64,000 nt of DNA from Ampelocalamus luodianensis (taxonomy: Eukaryota > Streptophyta > Magnoliopsida > Poales > Poaceae): assembly GCA_036346255.1 (NCBI GenBank), contig CM070623.1:20466875-20530874 (forward strand), read 5' to 3'. The notes beneath the pieces are model-generated. The model worked only from the letters and a program-made list of their open reading frames with translations. It did not search any database and had not been told where the DNA came from. A program made the position numbers and the translations under genes. The number at the start of each line of letters is the position of its first letter. Position 1 is the stretch's first letter. Positions 10,775 through 22,867 of this stretch are shown piece by piece.

Positions 10775-11230
10775 GGGCTGTAGGTCTGTGGTACTGAAAT
10801 TATTAAAAATTTGACACACTATTGCACAGTAGGATGGAAATGGGCAAAGCATTGCAAATTGCTAGAACTATCTTGAGTCCTGGAGTGGGAAATATAACGT
10901 TTTGTATGACCTGGTGTTGAGAGGAGGCTTGAGGTATTTGGAGTGTGAGGTTTCATAAGATCTGTTAACGAGCGAGCAATATCGCATCTTCAAGTCCTAT
11001 CCGTTAAGTGGTTCTGGTCAGGTCGGTACGTGTGATGAGGCGTAATACGTCAGTTGCATCAAGGCGCGGTGGTGCCATATGTCCGAGAGAAAAATGACTT
11101 GGAAGCTAGAGGTCTTGCATGCGCGAGCCTTATGCAGAGTCGTTCACGCCGTGTATGTGTTAACGCTTGTTAAGTTCAGTTTTGGTGCTCATTCAAGTGG
11201 ATCAGTGAGAAGAATTTGGGGTCGAATTCT
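10775..11230 (+). other. Interior of element B: minimal, with a chromodomain trace
   Basis: The first ~90 bp match other elements' leaders. From 10880 it resembles the last ~350 bp of pol: an ACTTGGAAGCTAGAGGT-like stretch near 11097 corresponds to the TWE-type end of the chromodomain. The interior thus looks like a 5' leader joined to the pol 3' end by a large deletion. Confidence 0.65.
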
Positions 11231-11247
11231 TTTTAAGGGGGGTAGAA
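11231..11247 (+). other. Polypurine tract of element B
   Basis: TTTTAAGGGGGGTAGAA directly before the 3' LTR; the plus-strand priming site. Confidence 0.85.
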
Positions 11248-12271
11248 TGTAATACCCCAGGTCTATTTAAATGAAAAGAAAGAATTAGAGAGAAGGACCA
11301 GCCAGAAAAAATAGAATTAACAAAGGATTAGAGGGGGGTTTTGCAATTATTCGGCAACCTGGGTCTTAGGCTTTGGCCCAGGAGGCCCAGGAGGGGCCGG
11401 CCACCAATAAAAGGAGGGGGAAACCCTAGGGGTGGTACTGTAGCACAACGTGCTACAGTAGCCGCCCTGCCTCCTTGCGCCGTCTCTTTCGGGTGCTGCC
11501 GACCAAGAAGAAGAAGAAGAAGAAGAAGAAGAGGAAGAGGAAGAGGAAGGGGGAAGAGAGAGAGAGGATCTTCTTCGTAGGGGTGGTTCGTCGTCTCCCT
11601 GTGATTCTTCAAGGGTAACCTCAATTCCCCTTTGATCCGATGCGTTTTTGGATAGTTAATCAAGATAGGTAAATATGGTCTGCTTAGGATGGATTTTCTT
11701 ATATAGTCGTTTTGATGTAGTTAAGTGCAGATTTATTTATGGGCATCTCCTAGAGTATTGTAGAGGACGTTGCTAGCTTTCGATGAAGTACAAGATCGCG
11801 TTATTCAGACCTCTGTAGCAGAAGTTATGAATTTATTAGTGTGACTATTGTGCAAATCCGTCGGTATTCTCACAGGTTTTATTAATATGACTTGAGTGAT
11901 CAGTTAAATGGAAAATTAGAGGAGCCCAGTATAACAAAAGTTGTAGATAATTGTCGTAGCTTTTAGGGAAGACCAAGAACGCAAAATTTGGACAAAAGAG
12001 CTGAAAGTTATGGTAGATTTAGTGTACTGTCCAGAGAACCTAATGTGAAACCATGCTCTGTTAAACAGCTTGGTAGGGGTATTAGGTGGCCGAATCAGGA
12101 ACGCCCACCAACTAGGTTTAGTTGGGAAAATTGATCACCTTCATGGAAGTCCAAGATCTCCTCATTTGAAATCTTGTACTAAAAGATATGAATTTTAGAA
12201 CGTGATTATCCACAGAGGGGACAGAACAACATTTAGGAAATTGGATTTGGGGTCATGTTAAAAGAACTATT
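11248..12271 (+). repeat. 3' LTR of element B, first piece
   Basis: Collinear with 8754-9690: TATA-like AATAAAAGG 11405-11413, CTGTAGCAC/GTGCTACAG pair 11440-11461, (GAA)n 11504-11570, donor-like CAAGGGTAACC 11610-11620, repeat landmarks 11821, 12003 and about 12180. Split by element C. Confidence 0.85.
12267..12271 (+). other. Target-site duplication of element C, left copy (CTATT)
   Basis: Identical to 20952-20956. Joining the flanks restores LTR B as seen around 9660-9700. Confidence 0.9.
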
Positions 12272-12804
12272 TGTAATACCTCGGATATCAAATAGAGAGA
12301 ACATATTATTCGGAAGAGAAATTTATTCAAATTTGAATGCACTAAAGTTTAGAGGAAAATTCAAAGAAAATTCAGGATTTGAGGGAGGATTGGACCTTGG
12401 GCTTTCAGCCCAAGGCGTCCTAGCCAAGTGGGCCAGCCTTGTAGTGGAGTCAAGAAGGGGGGGTCCCCTTCCCCAAAACCCTACCCTCTGCTACAGTACC
12501 ATACCGCACTGTAGCACACGGTACTGTAGCAGCCCCCCTCCGTGCTACTCTACAAAGATGGGGAAGACGCTCCGAGGTGCCGCTGGCCATGGTGGAAGGA
12601 GAAGAAGGGAGAAGAAGAAAGGAGGAGAAGAAGAAGATCCTCTTCGTGGGTTTTTGTTCAGCGTTTCATGCGTCTCCAAGGGTATCAATTCGTTTTCCCG
12701 CTGTTTTGATGTTGTTTAGATGCGAAACCGATTAGAATCGTTTGGATCAAAGTCAGTCTGCAGTAGATTCGAATCTGTCCAGTATGTTGCGCTGGCTGTT
12801 TCGA

Positions 12805-13330
12805 CATCTTAGAGGCCGAATCAGAAGTTTTGATCTTCTAGAGTTATTTAGATAATGTTCTTAGCTTTCGGTGGCCGTCAAGAACACCTGATTCCGACGT
12901 ACGGATCAAAAGTTATGATCATTTTAGTTTCTGCTGTCCAGAACTCTAACGAGAAATAGCAGTCTCTGTAATTGATAAAATATGACCTAGTTAGTGGATG
13001 ATTCAGAAGACTTTCCCATAACGACTTTTGTACGTGATCTCATTAGCTTTCAGGATTGATAAAGAACACCCCATTTGGATTTGTAGAACAAAAGTTATGC
13101 ACGTTTTAAGTTGACTGTCCAGAATCCTGACGAGAATAAAATGTTAGTTTTCCTTTTGATATATGATCAAGTTAATGGCGGATTCAAGGCTTTCGCTCAA
13201 CTAGGTTATTGTAGATAATCTTGTTACCTTTTCAAACAAGCCTGAGAACACCCCTTTTAGAGTTTTATAGCAAAAGTTATGTTACTTTTACTATTGTTGT
13301 CCGCCAAGGTTCCCTGTTAGAATGTGGTTT
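12805..13330 (+). repeat. Three diverged ~182-bp repeats in 5' LTR of C
   Basis: Landmark AAAAGTTATG at 12908, 13090 and 13272 with CTGTCCAG or TTGTCCG about 30 nt later in each unit. Each unit also has an AAGAACACC.. block about 35 nt before the landmark. Confidence 0.8.
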
Positions 13331-13820
13331 AATTAGAACAAATGTGCACAACTAATTGACGGGGTTGGGGTATGTGTTAGGAGCGATGCGAGTAGTTTCA
13401 TGATGTCTTGGTTCTTATTGAGTAACTTTGGTGTAGGGGGTGAGGCGCCGAGGTTAGCGGTATCATCGTTGCCCCCAACGCATCGCAACACTAAAGGCAA
13501 GTACACTAACGTTTGTACGAATTGTGTATGTTGGATGCTTGAGGTTCATGCTGTGTTTTCATTTGATACGTGAGAGGTTCCGATGATCATGTTCATGTTC
13601 CGTCCACGGGAGTGGAGTCTAATACTGTTGGAGGTGATGCTAGTCCTTATTCATAAGTACATCGACAAGCATATGTTTTGTGAATTTTGGATGCCTATTG
13701 TTCGTGTTGTATCTTCATTTGAAATGTGTCAAGCTTCAATGATATATTCTTTTCATATGTGTGGATATGATGGTAGTCATAATACATAAGATCATTCATG
13801 CATCCATGTTCATGTTCCGT

Positions 13821-14009
13821 CCACGGGAGTGGAGTCTAAAGTCCCATCAATTCCAGTATAGGCATGTGAAGTCCCACCATTCCATTGTGGGCAGTTTTGG
13901 ACACCCGTATGAAACATTCTTCATACGGGATTTGGATCCCCACATTTTTGTTAAGATGCGGGCTTAAGTGAACACCGACGGGTGTGTCACTAGCTATACC
14001 GGTATAAGC
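13821..14009 (+). repeat. Hairpin array in 5' LTR of C
   Basis: Different stems from A/B/E/F but the same layout: CCAC/GTGG, CCCACCATT..TGTGGG, CCCGTATGA/TCATACGGG, CCCCACAT/ATGCGGG, AGTGAACACC-GACG-GGTGTGTCACT and GCTATACCGGTATAAGC. The CGACGG and TACCGGTA loops equal those in the other families. Confidence 0.75.
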
Positions 14010-14558
14010 ACGTGTGCAGTCCATTCCTTTGATTATTTACATTCATCTCATACATTCATAAGTATTCATTCGTTGTATGTTCAGAAACTGTGAAGAGGTT
14101 GTCTTGTTCAAATTGGTTGTCTGTTCATTTATTCAATGTACTTGCTGAGTCTTGGACTCACTCTTGCTTTGTTTATTTATTTATTTAGGTGAACGTTGGT
14201 GATGAATCTCTTGGGAGGGAGTAGACATGCACTGCCCATTCAGTTCACTTTACACTAGTCTCAATAAAAGAATTGTTACTACCTTTCATTCGTCAATTGT
14301 TGGATTGTATTAAATAAACTTAGACTTGGGTGATACCTTACTTAACGTTGAGTTTGTTTCAATAACTGTTTATGTTCATTGATTATTCGTTGATAGGATT
14401 ATCTTAGTGGATCCATTATTGCATTCCTGTTTATATTCCAATTGTTGATGATTTGTCTAGCATAGCTGATGAATTATTGTTGAAATTATTCTGCTGTATG
14501 GTTATATGTTAGGTCTTTAGGTAGCATTTTGGCTTCCGAATAGCCAGGGTGTTACAGT

Positions 14559-14570
14559 TGGTATCAGAGC
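14559..14570 (+). other. Primer binding site of element C (tRNA-iMet)
   Basis: TGGTATCAGAGC two bases after the LTR, followed by GGGCTTTAGGTCCG. Confidence 0.9.
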
Positions 14571-17500
14571 GGGCTTTAGGTCCGTGGTAATTAAGTTATT
14601 AAAATGACACACTGTGCACAGTAGGTGGGGTTGGGAATCCATTGTTTCCATATTTCTATTATTATGTTTCATTTGTTGAGCAATTGTTGAATTGCTTCTG
14701 TACTATCTTTCTTGTTGTTAATCTATGATATGTTATGATATTCTATATCTATGAAACTATTCTATGATTGTCATGAGATGATCATGTATATTCATAATTG
14801 ATTATATTGTTTATGGGTGTCGATAACGGATGTTAAGCAGTGGTGGTCATGGTTGTGGCCTTGGACTTTGTCAGGTTATACCACCGTTCGTGGTAGACGA
14901 ATAGAGTAGTTACCCCGAATACCATAATTGTAGGTGTTGAGCGTGAGTTGCTTTGGAAAGTTGTTTTCTTCCTTGATCTCTGAACTTGGCATATTCTTGT
15001 TCCGTGGTGGATGATGAATTTCTCTTGGGTTCGTGGTTCTTGGTAGTTGCTGAGTTTCAATGGGTCTCTAATGGTTCTCTGAAATAATTATTGTTTTCTG
15101 ACTGTTGAGTTGCTTTTACTACTCGTGATCATCGTCAATTGGCAATATTGATATTGCCATGGTTGTTCCTTCTTTCTCATTGGAAAAGAATGACTCATGT
15201 ATTCGTTTGATAGTTTGGGTAATGAGAGTTTTAATGTTGCAAGTATGTTAACATGGGAAAGCTTTGGCTCTATGTATTTCTTTTGGATTATTTCGAGGGT
15301 TGAAGTTTAATGCATCTCTTTTCTGATGGAAATTGTTAAAAACCTTTTGTGATAACTTGATATGGTATGGGTATCAAGTCGAGTCTTTGGTGTGGTGCAT
15401 CATTAATATTAATTAGTAACTTTGGGAGTAAAATTGATTAAGTTGATGTTGTCTTCTACTAGTTCTTGATGAATTGTATATATGAGTAGTGACTGAGAGT
15501 ATGTCCATACCTATTTAGAGTCAAAAGAGATATTAAGAAGTATGGAACATTGATGAATTAGACTGGTCATTAAAGTTGTTTAGGTTGCTAAACTTGTTGG
15601 GTTCTTTAGTTCCAATGGATTAATTTAAATGTGTGGAAAGAGAAACTAGAGGAAATGCTAGATTTGCATATTCCTTAGTATGATTAATTATTGGAATTGT
15701 GTACAACCGGTTTAAGGGATTGAATACCGGTGGATCTAGAATTTATGGGAGGAGTTCTATATAGTTCTTCTATATAGAATGACGCGATGAATTTGGTTGT
15801 AGTGTTGTTGAGACTTTTGATCGATAGAAGATTTGATTTTGAAGTTTTAGTGTATTTTGCAAATCCAAATATGAGGAGGAGCAGTTGAATATGTGTTTGT
15901 AAATACCAATGTGATTTGGGAAGGAAAGAAGGTAGCAACTAGCTTTCATAATGAAGCCAATTGATAACAACAATGGTTGGAGCATAACTGTTGCATGTTG
16001 AAGTTTGATGTTGAGCATCACTAAAAGTTGAACTGATATGATATAATAGGGGGCTTATGCCCACATGATTGTGAAATCATCGGATGATAATGTGTCCTTG
16101 ATGAAAGGGTTTTGGTAGGACTTTTTCAGTTGTGTAGTAGACCTCTTCTAAACTTAAGAGGTTGATGTAGTGAGTTTGTATGGTTTTGGTATACTCTCGT
16201 TTTGAAGATGGGATGAAAAGGTAGTATGGAACAATTTGGTGAAACTTTTGGGGCTTTCTAATGGCATAGTTGATGATAAAGATTTATGTTCAAAGTGTAT
16301 TATTCTTGATGTTAGTAAGGTTATTCTACAAGAGATTATGACTTGTGTATGGGGTGATGATTCTTTTAGAAATAAAGTAATTTGATCGTCTTTCGTAATT
16401 TTGATTTAGTAAAAGTGTTTCGAGTTTAGCGTTTGTGATCATTTGGACCCTTTGAGTTATGTAGTGATTGAGTTTGTTTCGAGCAAAGTGACATGTTGAA
16501 AGATTTGATTGGTCCCTAAGGGGTTCCCGTGATTTGGGTTTTAAGAGTTTATCAATTTTCAAATGCAATACCTTCTTCTTATTTGGGGTTTGACCTTTCC
16601 TTCGTGCGGGACTTGTGCCCTCAACTGATGTTTTTCCCTTTTGTTGTCTGAGTTCTTTACCAAACTGACTAATCCCTTGGTCCTCTGTTCACTGCGAGTG
16701 GTAAATATTTTTCTATGTGGTAACAATTGTTTTCATTTGTTTTTCTTCTACGTAAGGATTCATCGATTCATTTCACAGGGGTCTTTCGAAGTGTTTATTC
16801 AATGTGATTGTGAGACTTTGGGTTGTAAGTTATTCGAGGAGCGTTGAAGGATGAACTGATTTTGTGTATAATTCTTGGAGAAAATTTTATTTATACCGAA
16901 TGTTTGCCTTTGAGGCTAAACTGATTGCATTATTACAACCATTAGAACCTATGGGGATTTGTGATCCAAGATCCTTTGTTCAATTCGGGTGGAACATTAG
17001 AATTTTTGAAAAGGATGAGAATCTTGATCAATATTTTAGAGTGTCGCGATTGAGTACCTTGCATGGTTGTGCAGTTAAACTATGATGGTGTTGTAATGAG
17101 AGTAAGATTAGCGAAGTGATCTAATCGTTAAAGTGATTTTGAGATAGCCGAGATTGTTGGATTATTGACGGAAATGACTTGGACTTAGTAAATAACTCTC
17201 TAAGAGTTAGAATCTTTATAAAGATAATTGGATCAAGGAAATATTTTCGTGTTGATGTTAATGCGCAAGTATGTTTGGATTGTGAGAATTTTAGGGATTT
17301 AATCTGAGGTTTCCCCTATCCTCTATATGAGAGGTTCATTGTAGGAGTCTTGGAGTTTAAATTTGGGTTTCGCATTGTATGCTAGGACTTTGAGTCGCCC
17401 AATGATTATGTGTAGAAGAAGTAGAATAAGGGTGGATTCCGAACAGTGGGATAATCATTGATAGAACCTTTTTGATGGAGTATATGAATGTGTGTGCTGA

Positions 17501-18670
17501 GGATTCCGAGTTGTTTATTCTTAAAAGATTTAGGTGATGTGGTTGCATGTGAGGGCTATTTTGAGATATATTGGAAGTCATCTATCAAAGTATTTCCATC
17601 GGTACAAAAGTTGACTAGGGTATGTTTGGTGGAGTCAATAGAGCTTCTCTACAAAGGTGTGAATGATGTACTTCGGCTTGAGCATAGCATTGAGAATGCC
17701 AAGATAAGAGAGATGAGTTAGTGTGTTATGCGATGAATTGGATTCCAAAGTTTGAGAGAAATTTTATTCCTAAAAGAGAAACTGAGAAAGTTGATGCTTC
17801 CTTGAGTAGTGACACGTTTTCTTGATTCTTGTTTAAGCTATGTGTTTAAGACAGATGTCCTTCGCAAGTTGAGCTCGGCATTTATGTTGGCATGTGTGGT
17901 TCTTATCAGTTTGGAAAGAATGAAAGAAATTTATGACTTGTGCATTTGAGTGACTTCCTTTTTGGTGGACGTGGTGTTTTTTTTGCAAATTTCCTAATTT
18001 GAAGGTGGCAAGTTTTCGTGATGAATTGTCAATTTTGGATTTGACCCTTTTGGGTGGGGAGTTAGCATTGCGTGGATGCGATGAGAACTCTTTATTTTTA
18101 GTTGGATTCTCTTTATAATATAGTTGTTAAAAAGCGAGTTCTGTTGTGCATTTTTTTTATTAAAGGAGGTGCTCCTTGTAGATGAAGAGTTCGAATTAGA
18201 AAGGAAGAATGGTTTCGTGTGTGTTGAGCATGTTGTGTGCTTTTGTACCAAAAGGAAGTTGGTCTAGGTACTTTGGTTCGTTTCGGCAGATGCGAGGATT
18301 AGGAAGTTGGTGTATCGCTTTGACCGACTCGGGCCACACGTGGGTATGCAACTTTTGGTTTGTTCTGACACCGATTGATAGATCTGGAGTTGAGTTTCGT
18401 TAACGTCATTGACCACCGAGTAGGATCTTACCTTTGAATCTCTTCTGATGAGTGTACTTGGCAATGTTGGATTGAGTGTTAGGTCAGATGTAATTTACGT
18501 CAATGTCTTGTGGTCTTGTCAGTCTGAGAGATAGGTCATTTGGGACCTGGAGTCTCGCATGCGCGAGTATTATCCGTTTATGTTTGCTCGGGCATATGTT
18601 AATAGATGTTTATTTTCTGTGGCAATTGTTCTTTCGTTTATTTCGACGGTTAGAATAAGAGGTCGAATTC
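14571..18670 (+). other. Interior of element C: non-coding
   Basis: No usable frame. Collinear with the interiors of A and E. Recognisable traces are a reverse-orientation integrase/chromodomain-like zone (about 14880-15060), an integrase-like stretch (16915-16985) and a sense pol-end zone (18290-18580) whose CTGGAGTCTCGCATGCGCGA segment parallels the chromodomain end of F. Confidence 0.6.
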
Positions 18671-18687
18671 TGTTTAGGAGGGTAGAA
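18671..18687 (+). other. Polypurine tract of element C
   Basis: TGTTTAGGAGGGTAGAA immediately before TGTAATACCTC. Confidence 0.8.
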
Positions 18688-20951
18688 TGTAATACCTCGA
18701 ATATCAAATAGAGAGAACATATTATTCGGAATAGAAATTTATTCAAATTTGAATGCACTAAAGTTTAGAGGAAAATTCAAAGAAAATTCAGGATTTGAGG
18801 AGGATTGGACCTTGGGTTTTCACCCAGGCGTCCTAGCAAGTGGGCGACCTTGTAGTGGAGTCAAGAAGGGGTCCCCTTCCCAAAACCCTACCCTACGCTG
18901 CTACATGCCGCGCGCCGCTTGTAGCACATAGTATCTGTGCAGCCCCCTCCGTGCCGCTCTACCAAGATGGGGAAGACGCTCCGAGGTGCCGCTGGCCATG
19001 GTGGAAGGAGAAGAAGGGAGAAGAAGAAAGGAGGAGAAGAAGAAGATCATCTTCGCGGGTTTTTGTTCAGCGTTTCATGCGTCTCCATGGGTATCAATTC
19101 GTTTCCCCGCTGTTTTGATGTTGTTTAGATGCGAAACCGATTAGAATCGTTTGGATCAAAGTCAGTCTGCAGTAGATTCGAATCTGTCCAGTATGTTGCG
19201 CGGGCTGTTTCGACATCTTAGAGGCCGAATCAGAAGTTTTGATCTACTAGAGTTATTTAGATAATGTTCTTATCTTTCGGTGGCCGCCAAGAACACTGGA
19301 TTCCGACGTACGGATCAAAAGTTATGATCGTTTTAGTTTCTGCTGTCCAGAACTCTAAGCAGTCTCTGTAATTGATAAAATATGACCTAGTTAGTGGATG
19401 ATTCAGAAGACTTGCCCATAACGACTTTTGTACGTGATCTCATTAGCTTTCAGTATTGATAAAGAACACCCCATTTGGATTTGTAGAACAAAAGTTATGC
19501 ATGTTTTAAGTTGACTGTCCAGAATCCTGACGAGAATAAAATGTTAGTTGTCCTTTTGATATATGATCAAGTTAATGGCGGATTCAAGGCTTTCGCTCAA
19601 CTAGGTTATTGTAGATAATCTTGTTAGCTTCCAAACAAGCCTAAGAACACCCCTTTTAGAGTTTTATAGAAAAAGTTATGTTACTTTTACTATTGCTGTC
19701 CGCCAAGGTTCCCTGTTAGAATGTGGTTTAATTCGAACAAATGTGCACAATTAATTGACGGGGTTGGGGTATGTGTTAGGAGCGATGCGAGTAGTTTCAT
19801 GATGTCTTGGTTCTTATTGAGTAACTTTGGTGTAGGGGGTGAGGCGCCGAGGTTAGCGGTATCATCGTTGCCCCCAACGCATCGCAACACTAAAGGCAAG
19901 TACACTAACGTTTGTACGAATTGTGTATGTTGGATGCTTGAGGTTCATGCTGTGTTTTCATTTGATACGTGAGAGGTTCCGATGATCATGTTCATGTTCC
20001 GTCCACGGGAGTGGAGTCTAATCTTGTTGGAGGTGATGCTAGTCCTTATTCATAAGTACATCGACAAGCATATGTTTTGTGAATTTTGGATGCCTATTGT
20101 TCGTGTTGTATCTTCATTTGAAATGTGTCAAGCTTCAATGATATATTCTTTTCATATGTGTGGATATGATGGTAGTCATAATACATAAGATCATTCATGC
20201 ATCCATGTTCATGTTCCGATCCACGGGAGTGGAGTCTAAAGTCCCATCAATTCGGTATAGGCATGTGAAGTCCCACCATTCCATTGTGGGCAGTTTTGGA
20301 CACCGTATGAAACATTCTTCATACGGGATTTGGATCCCCACATTTTTGTTAAGATACGGGCTTAAGTGAACAGAAGCGGGTGTCACTAGCTATACCGGTA
20401 TAAGCACGTGTGCAGTCCATTCCTTTGATTATTTACATTCATCTCATACATTCATAATTATTCATTCGTTGTATGTTCAGAAACGTGAAGAGGTTGTCTT
20501 GTTCAAATTGGTTGTCTGTTCATTTATTCAATGTACTTGCTGAGTCTTGGACTCACTCTTGCTTTGTTTATTTATTTATTTAGGTGAACGTTGGTGATGA
20601 ATCTCTTGGGAGGGAGTAGACATGCACTGCCCATTCAGTTCACTTTACACTAGTCTCAATAAAAGAATTGTTACTACCTTTCATTCGTCAATTGTTGGAT
20701 TGTATTAAATAAACTTAGACTTGGGTGATACCTTACTTAACGTTGAGTTTGTTTCAATAACTGTTTATGTTCATTGATTATTCGTTGATAGGATTATCTT
20801 AGTGGATCCATTATTGCATTCCTGTTTATATTCCAATTGTTGATGATTTGTCTAGCTTAGCTGATGAATTATTGTTGAAATTATTCTGCTGTATGGTTAT
20901 ATGTTAGGTCTTTAGGTAGCATTTTGGCTTCCGAATAGCCAGGGTGTTACA
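18688..20951 (+). repeat. 3' LTR of element C
   Basis: Matches 12272-14556. Differences are concentrated in homopolymer runs and GC-rich triplets between 18790 and 18970. The donor-like site is changed to CCATGGGTATC (19084-19094). Repeat landmarks are at about 19317, 19493 and 19671; hairpin array 20221-20405; terminal hairpin 20537-20564. Confidence 0.9.
20221..20405 (+). repeat. Hairpin array in 3' LTR of C
   Basis: Same stems as in the 5' copy. The AGTGA..TCACT hairpin has lost loop bases (GAACAGAAGCGGGTGTC), again at a CNG triplet. Confidence 0.7.
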
Positions 20952-20956
20952 CTATT
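20952..20956 (+). other. Target-site duplication of element C, right copy (CTATT)
   Basis: Pairs with 12267-12271. Confidence 0.9.
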
Positions 20957-22072
20957 GCAAGTTCGTGTTTGCTTTTGTAGCTTGTTTTATGTATCACTGT
21001 CGTCTTAGTATGATTTTAATGAATTTAGGTGGGGGACTGGTCTTGGAGGCAGCACCCTCTTCGCGTCCTTCGTTCTTGCACGGTTGAGGCACGTACTTTG
21101 TTTGTTACTTTGGTTGAGGATGCTTGGTCATGAATGCGTGCTTTGATACATGATAGTGATGCAAGATTGCTGGCATGATGTTTGTATTAAGTTTGACAAA
21201 TTCTCAAAGTATGTTTATACTCTATTCATGTGCGATGTTATTGTTTTGGTATATTGATGATGAATAGAGACTGTGCATGTGCATATTGAGATCATACTGA
21301 GGCTTGGTCACGTGGTGACCAAGCATGAATTTCTTTGAGGTCCCCGTCATGTATGTGACGGGCTTGAGGTCCCCACACATATGGAGTGTGGACTTGAGGT
21401 CCCCATTACTTGCGGAGTATTGGGCAATTGGTTCCTGCGCTTGCGAGCACAGGCATGAGTATGCAGCGACAGTGCATACTTTGCATTACCGGTAAAATGC
21501 AAAAAGAGATAAAGAGAAAGGATCCTTCGGCATTGCATATGCATGTGAACGATTTAATGATGTGCTTCTGGAATTGGATGCTGATGTTACAATTTGTATT
21601 GTATGTCTTTTATATGTACTTGCTGAGTCGGTGTACTCACTCTTGCTTTTATTGTTGTTTTAGGTACCCAATCCAAGAACAACATGCATGAGAGGGAGCA
21701 GCTTTATGGTCACATGCACACTACCATGAACCTTCTTAAGTTGATTATATTTCAGTTCATGCCTTAATAAATAAGCGAGTTGCTTAAAGGATTTATTATG
21801 ATTATGTTTTCGCGTTGGATTATTTGTAATAATAAAGAATAGCATATCTGGATATTTGTGATTACACTTTAGTCACTTATTATGACATGAATGCCTACTG
21901 ATTATGCTGAATGTCGGATTGTTTAGTTTGGATAATTGAACTTATTAGAATCCTTGGTAAAGTTAGCTAAAGAGGTGAGGTTCTGCCGGAATTTAGTAAA
22001 GTGTCTGGGTTTTATTCTGTTTTGTTGTTAGTTTAGTAGCATTCCAGGCTCGTGTTGGGCTGGGGTGTTACA
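20957..22072 (+). repeat. 3' LTR of element B, second piece
   Basis: Continues LTR B after element C: acceptor-like ATTTAG^GTGGGG near 21028, exon-like block ending GGTTGAGGCACGTAC, hairpin array 21303-21502, terminal hairpin around 21620, TTTTAG^GTACCC near 21664, end TGGGGTGTTACA. Confidence 0.85.
21303..21502 (+). repeat. Hairpin array in 3' LTR of B
   Basis: Same order as 9990-10191 with paired changes, for example CCACACATATGGAGTGTGG and CAGCGACAGTGCATAC. Confidence 0.7.
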
Positions 22073-22077
22073 TAGAA
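22073..22077 (+). other. Target-site duplication of element B, right copy (TAGAA)
   Basis: Pairs with 8749-8753. Confidence 0.9.
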
Positions 22078-22680
22078 GTTATGTTAGTTTCTTTACTGCT
22101 GTCCAGAAATCCTAACGCGAATCAGCAGTCGTCTTGTTTATTAATTAAGATTTTGTTAGAAGTCGATTCAGGGGTTTTGCCCAAAACTATTTTTGTAGGT
22201 AATTATATTAGCTTTTAGGATTGATAAAGAACACGCTTTCTGGATCTGTAGAACAAAAGTTATGTACGTTTCAATTTTACTGTCCAAAACGTATGTTAGA
22301 TTCTAACAGTAGTTTTGAGTTGTAGGCTAAAATTTGTTAAAGGCATAATCTAAGGGTCGGTCCAACTAGACTTTTGAAGTTCATATTCTTATCTTTTCAA
22401 ATTGATAGATAAATCAATATTTGGTTCAGCCAATTAAAAGTTATAGCATTTCTTATGCTGCTGTCCTTTCTGTCTCTCAGATTATAACTTTAGATTTTTA
22501 ACTGAATATTAGACTCAGATGTGGGCAAAATCAGAGGATCCCGCCAACTAGATTTTTGTATATGATTTCGTTATCTTTCTAGAGAGTTTGAGATCGCACC
22601 TTTTCGAGTTTCAAAGCGAAAGTTTTGAAAGTGCTACTATCTAGTATAGCTTCCTGCTAGAATGTTGTTCAACTTGAGTA

Positions 22681-22682
<2 letters not shown>

Positions 22683-22755
<73 letters not shown>
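22683..22755. repeat. (AT)n microsatellite, first copy
   Basis: About 36 AT units. Long YIYIYI frames here are artefacts. Confidence 0.95.
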
Positions 22756-22757
<2 letters not shown>

Positions 22758-22781
22758 CTAGAATGTTGTTCAACTTGAGTA

Positions 22782-22783
<2 letters not shown>

Positions 22784-22866
<83 letters not shown>
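22784..22866. repeat. (AT)n microsatellite, second copy
   Basis: About 41 AT units. The 28 bp preceding it (22757-22784) repeat the 28 bp preceding the first run, so microsatellite and flank were duplicated together. Confidence 0.95.

Positions 22867-22867
<1 letters not shown>

Larger units (their letters stand above)
12272..14556 (+). repeat. 5' LTR of element C (2.3 kb)
   Basis: Starts TGTAATACCTCGGATATC, ends GCCAGGGTGTTACA. CTACAGTA/CACTGTAG/TACTGTAG words 12490-12530, purine tract 12593-12645, donor-like CAAGGGTATC 12677-12686, repeat landmarks 12908, 13090 and 13272, exon-like block ending AAAGGCAAGTAC near 13504, hairpin array 13821-14009, terminal hairpin 14141-14168, (TTTA)n then ATTTAG^GTGAAC near 14188. 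Confidence 0.9.
12272..20951 (+). mobile_element. Element C, complete LARD-like element (8.7 kb)
   Basis: Two near-identical LTRs, intact primer binding site, 4.1 kb non-coding interior, purine tract and perfect CTATT flanks. It is the innermost and therefore youngest insertion of the B-D branch. Interior homology to A and E defines one non-autonomous family or superfamily. Confidence 0.9.
8754..22072 (+). mobile_element. Element B, 2-kb LTRs with a 487-bp interior
   Basis: 5' LTR 8754-10760, interior 10761-11247, 3' LTR 11248-12271 plus 20957-22072, the latter split by element C. Perfect TAGAA flanks show a true integration. With so little interior it encodes nothing and depends on other elements' proteins (inference). 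Confidence 0.85.

Noticed and set aside
13583..13789. 68 aa frame repeated identically at 19982-20188
   Set aside because: Part of the two LTRs of element C; no codon-level conservation in the related LTR D.
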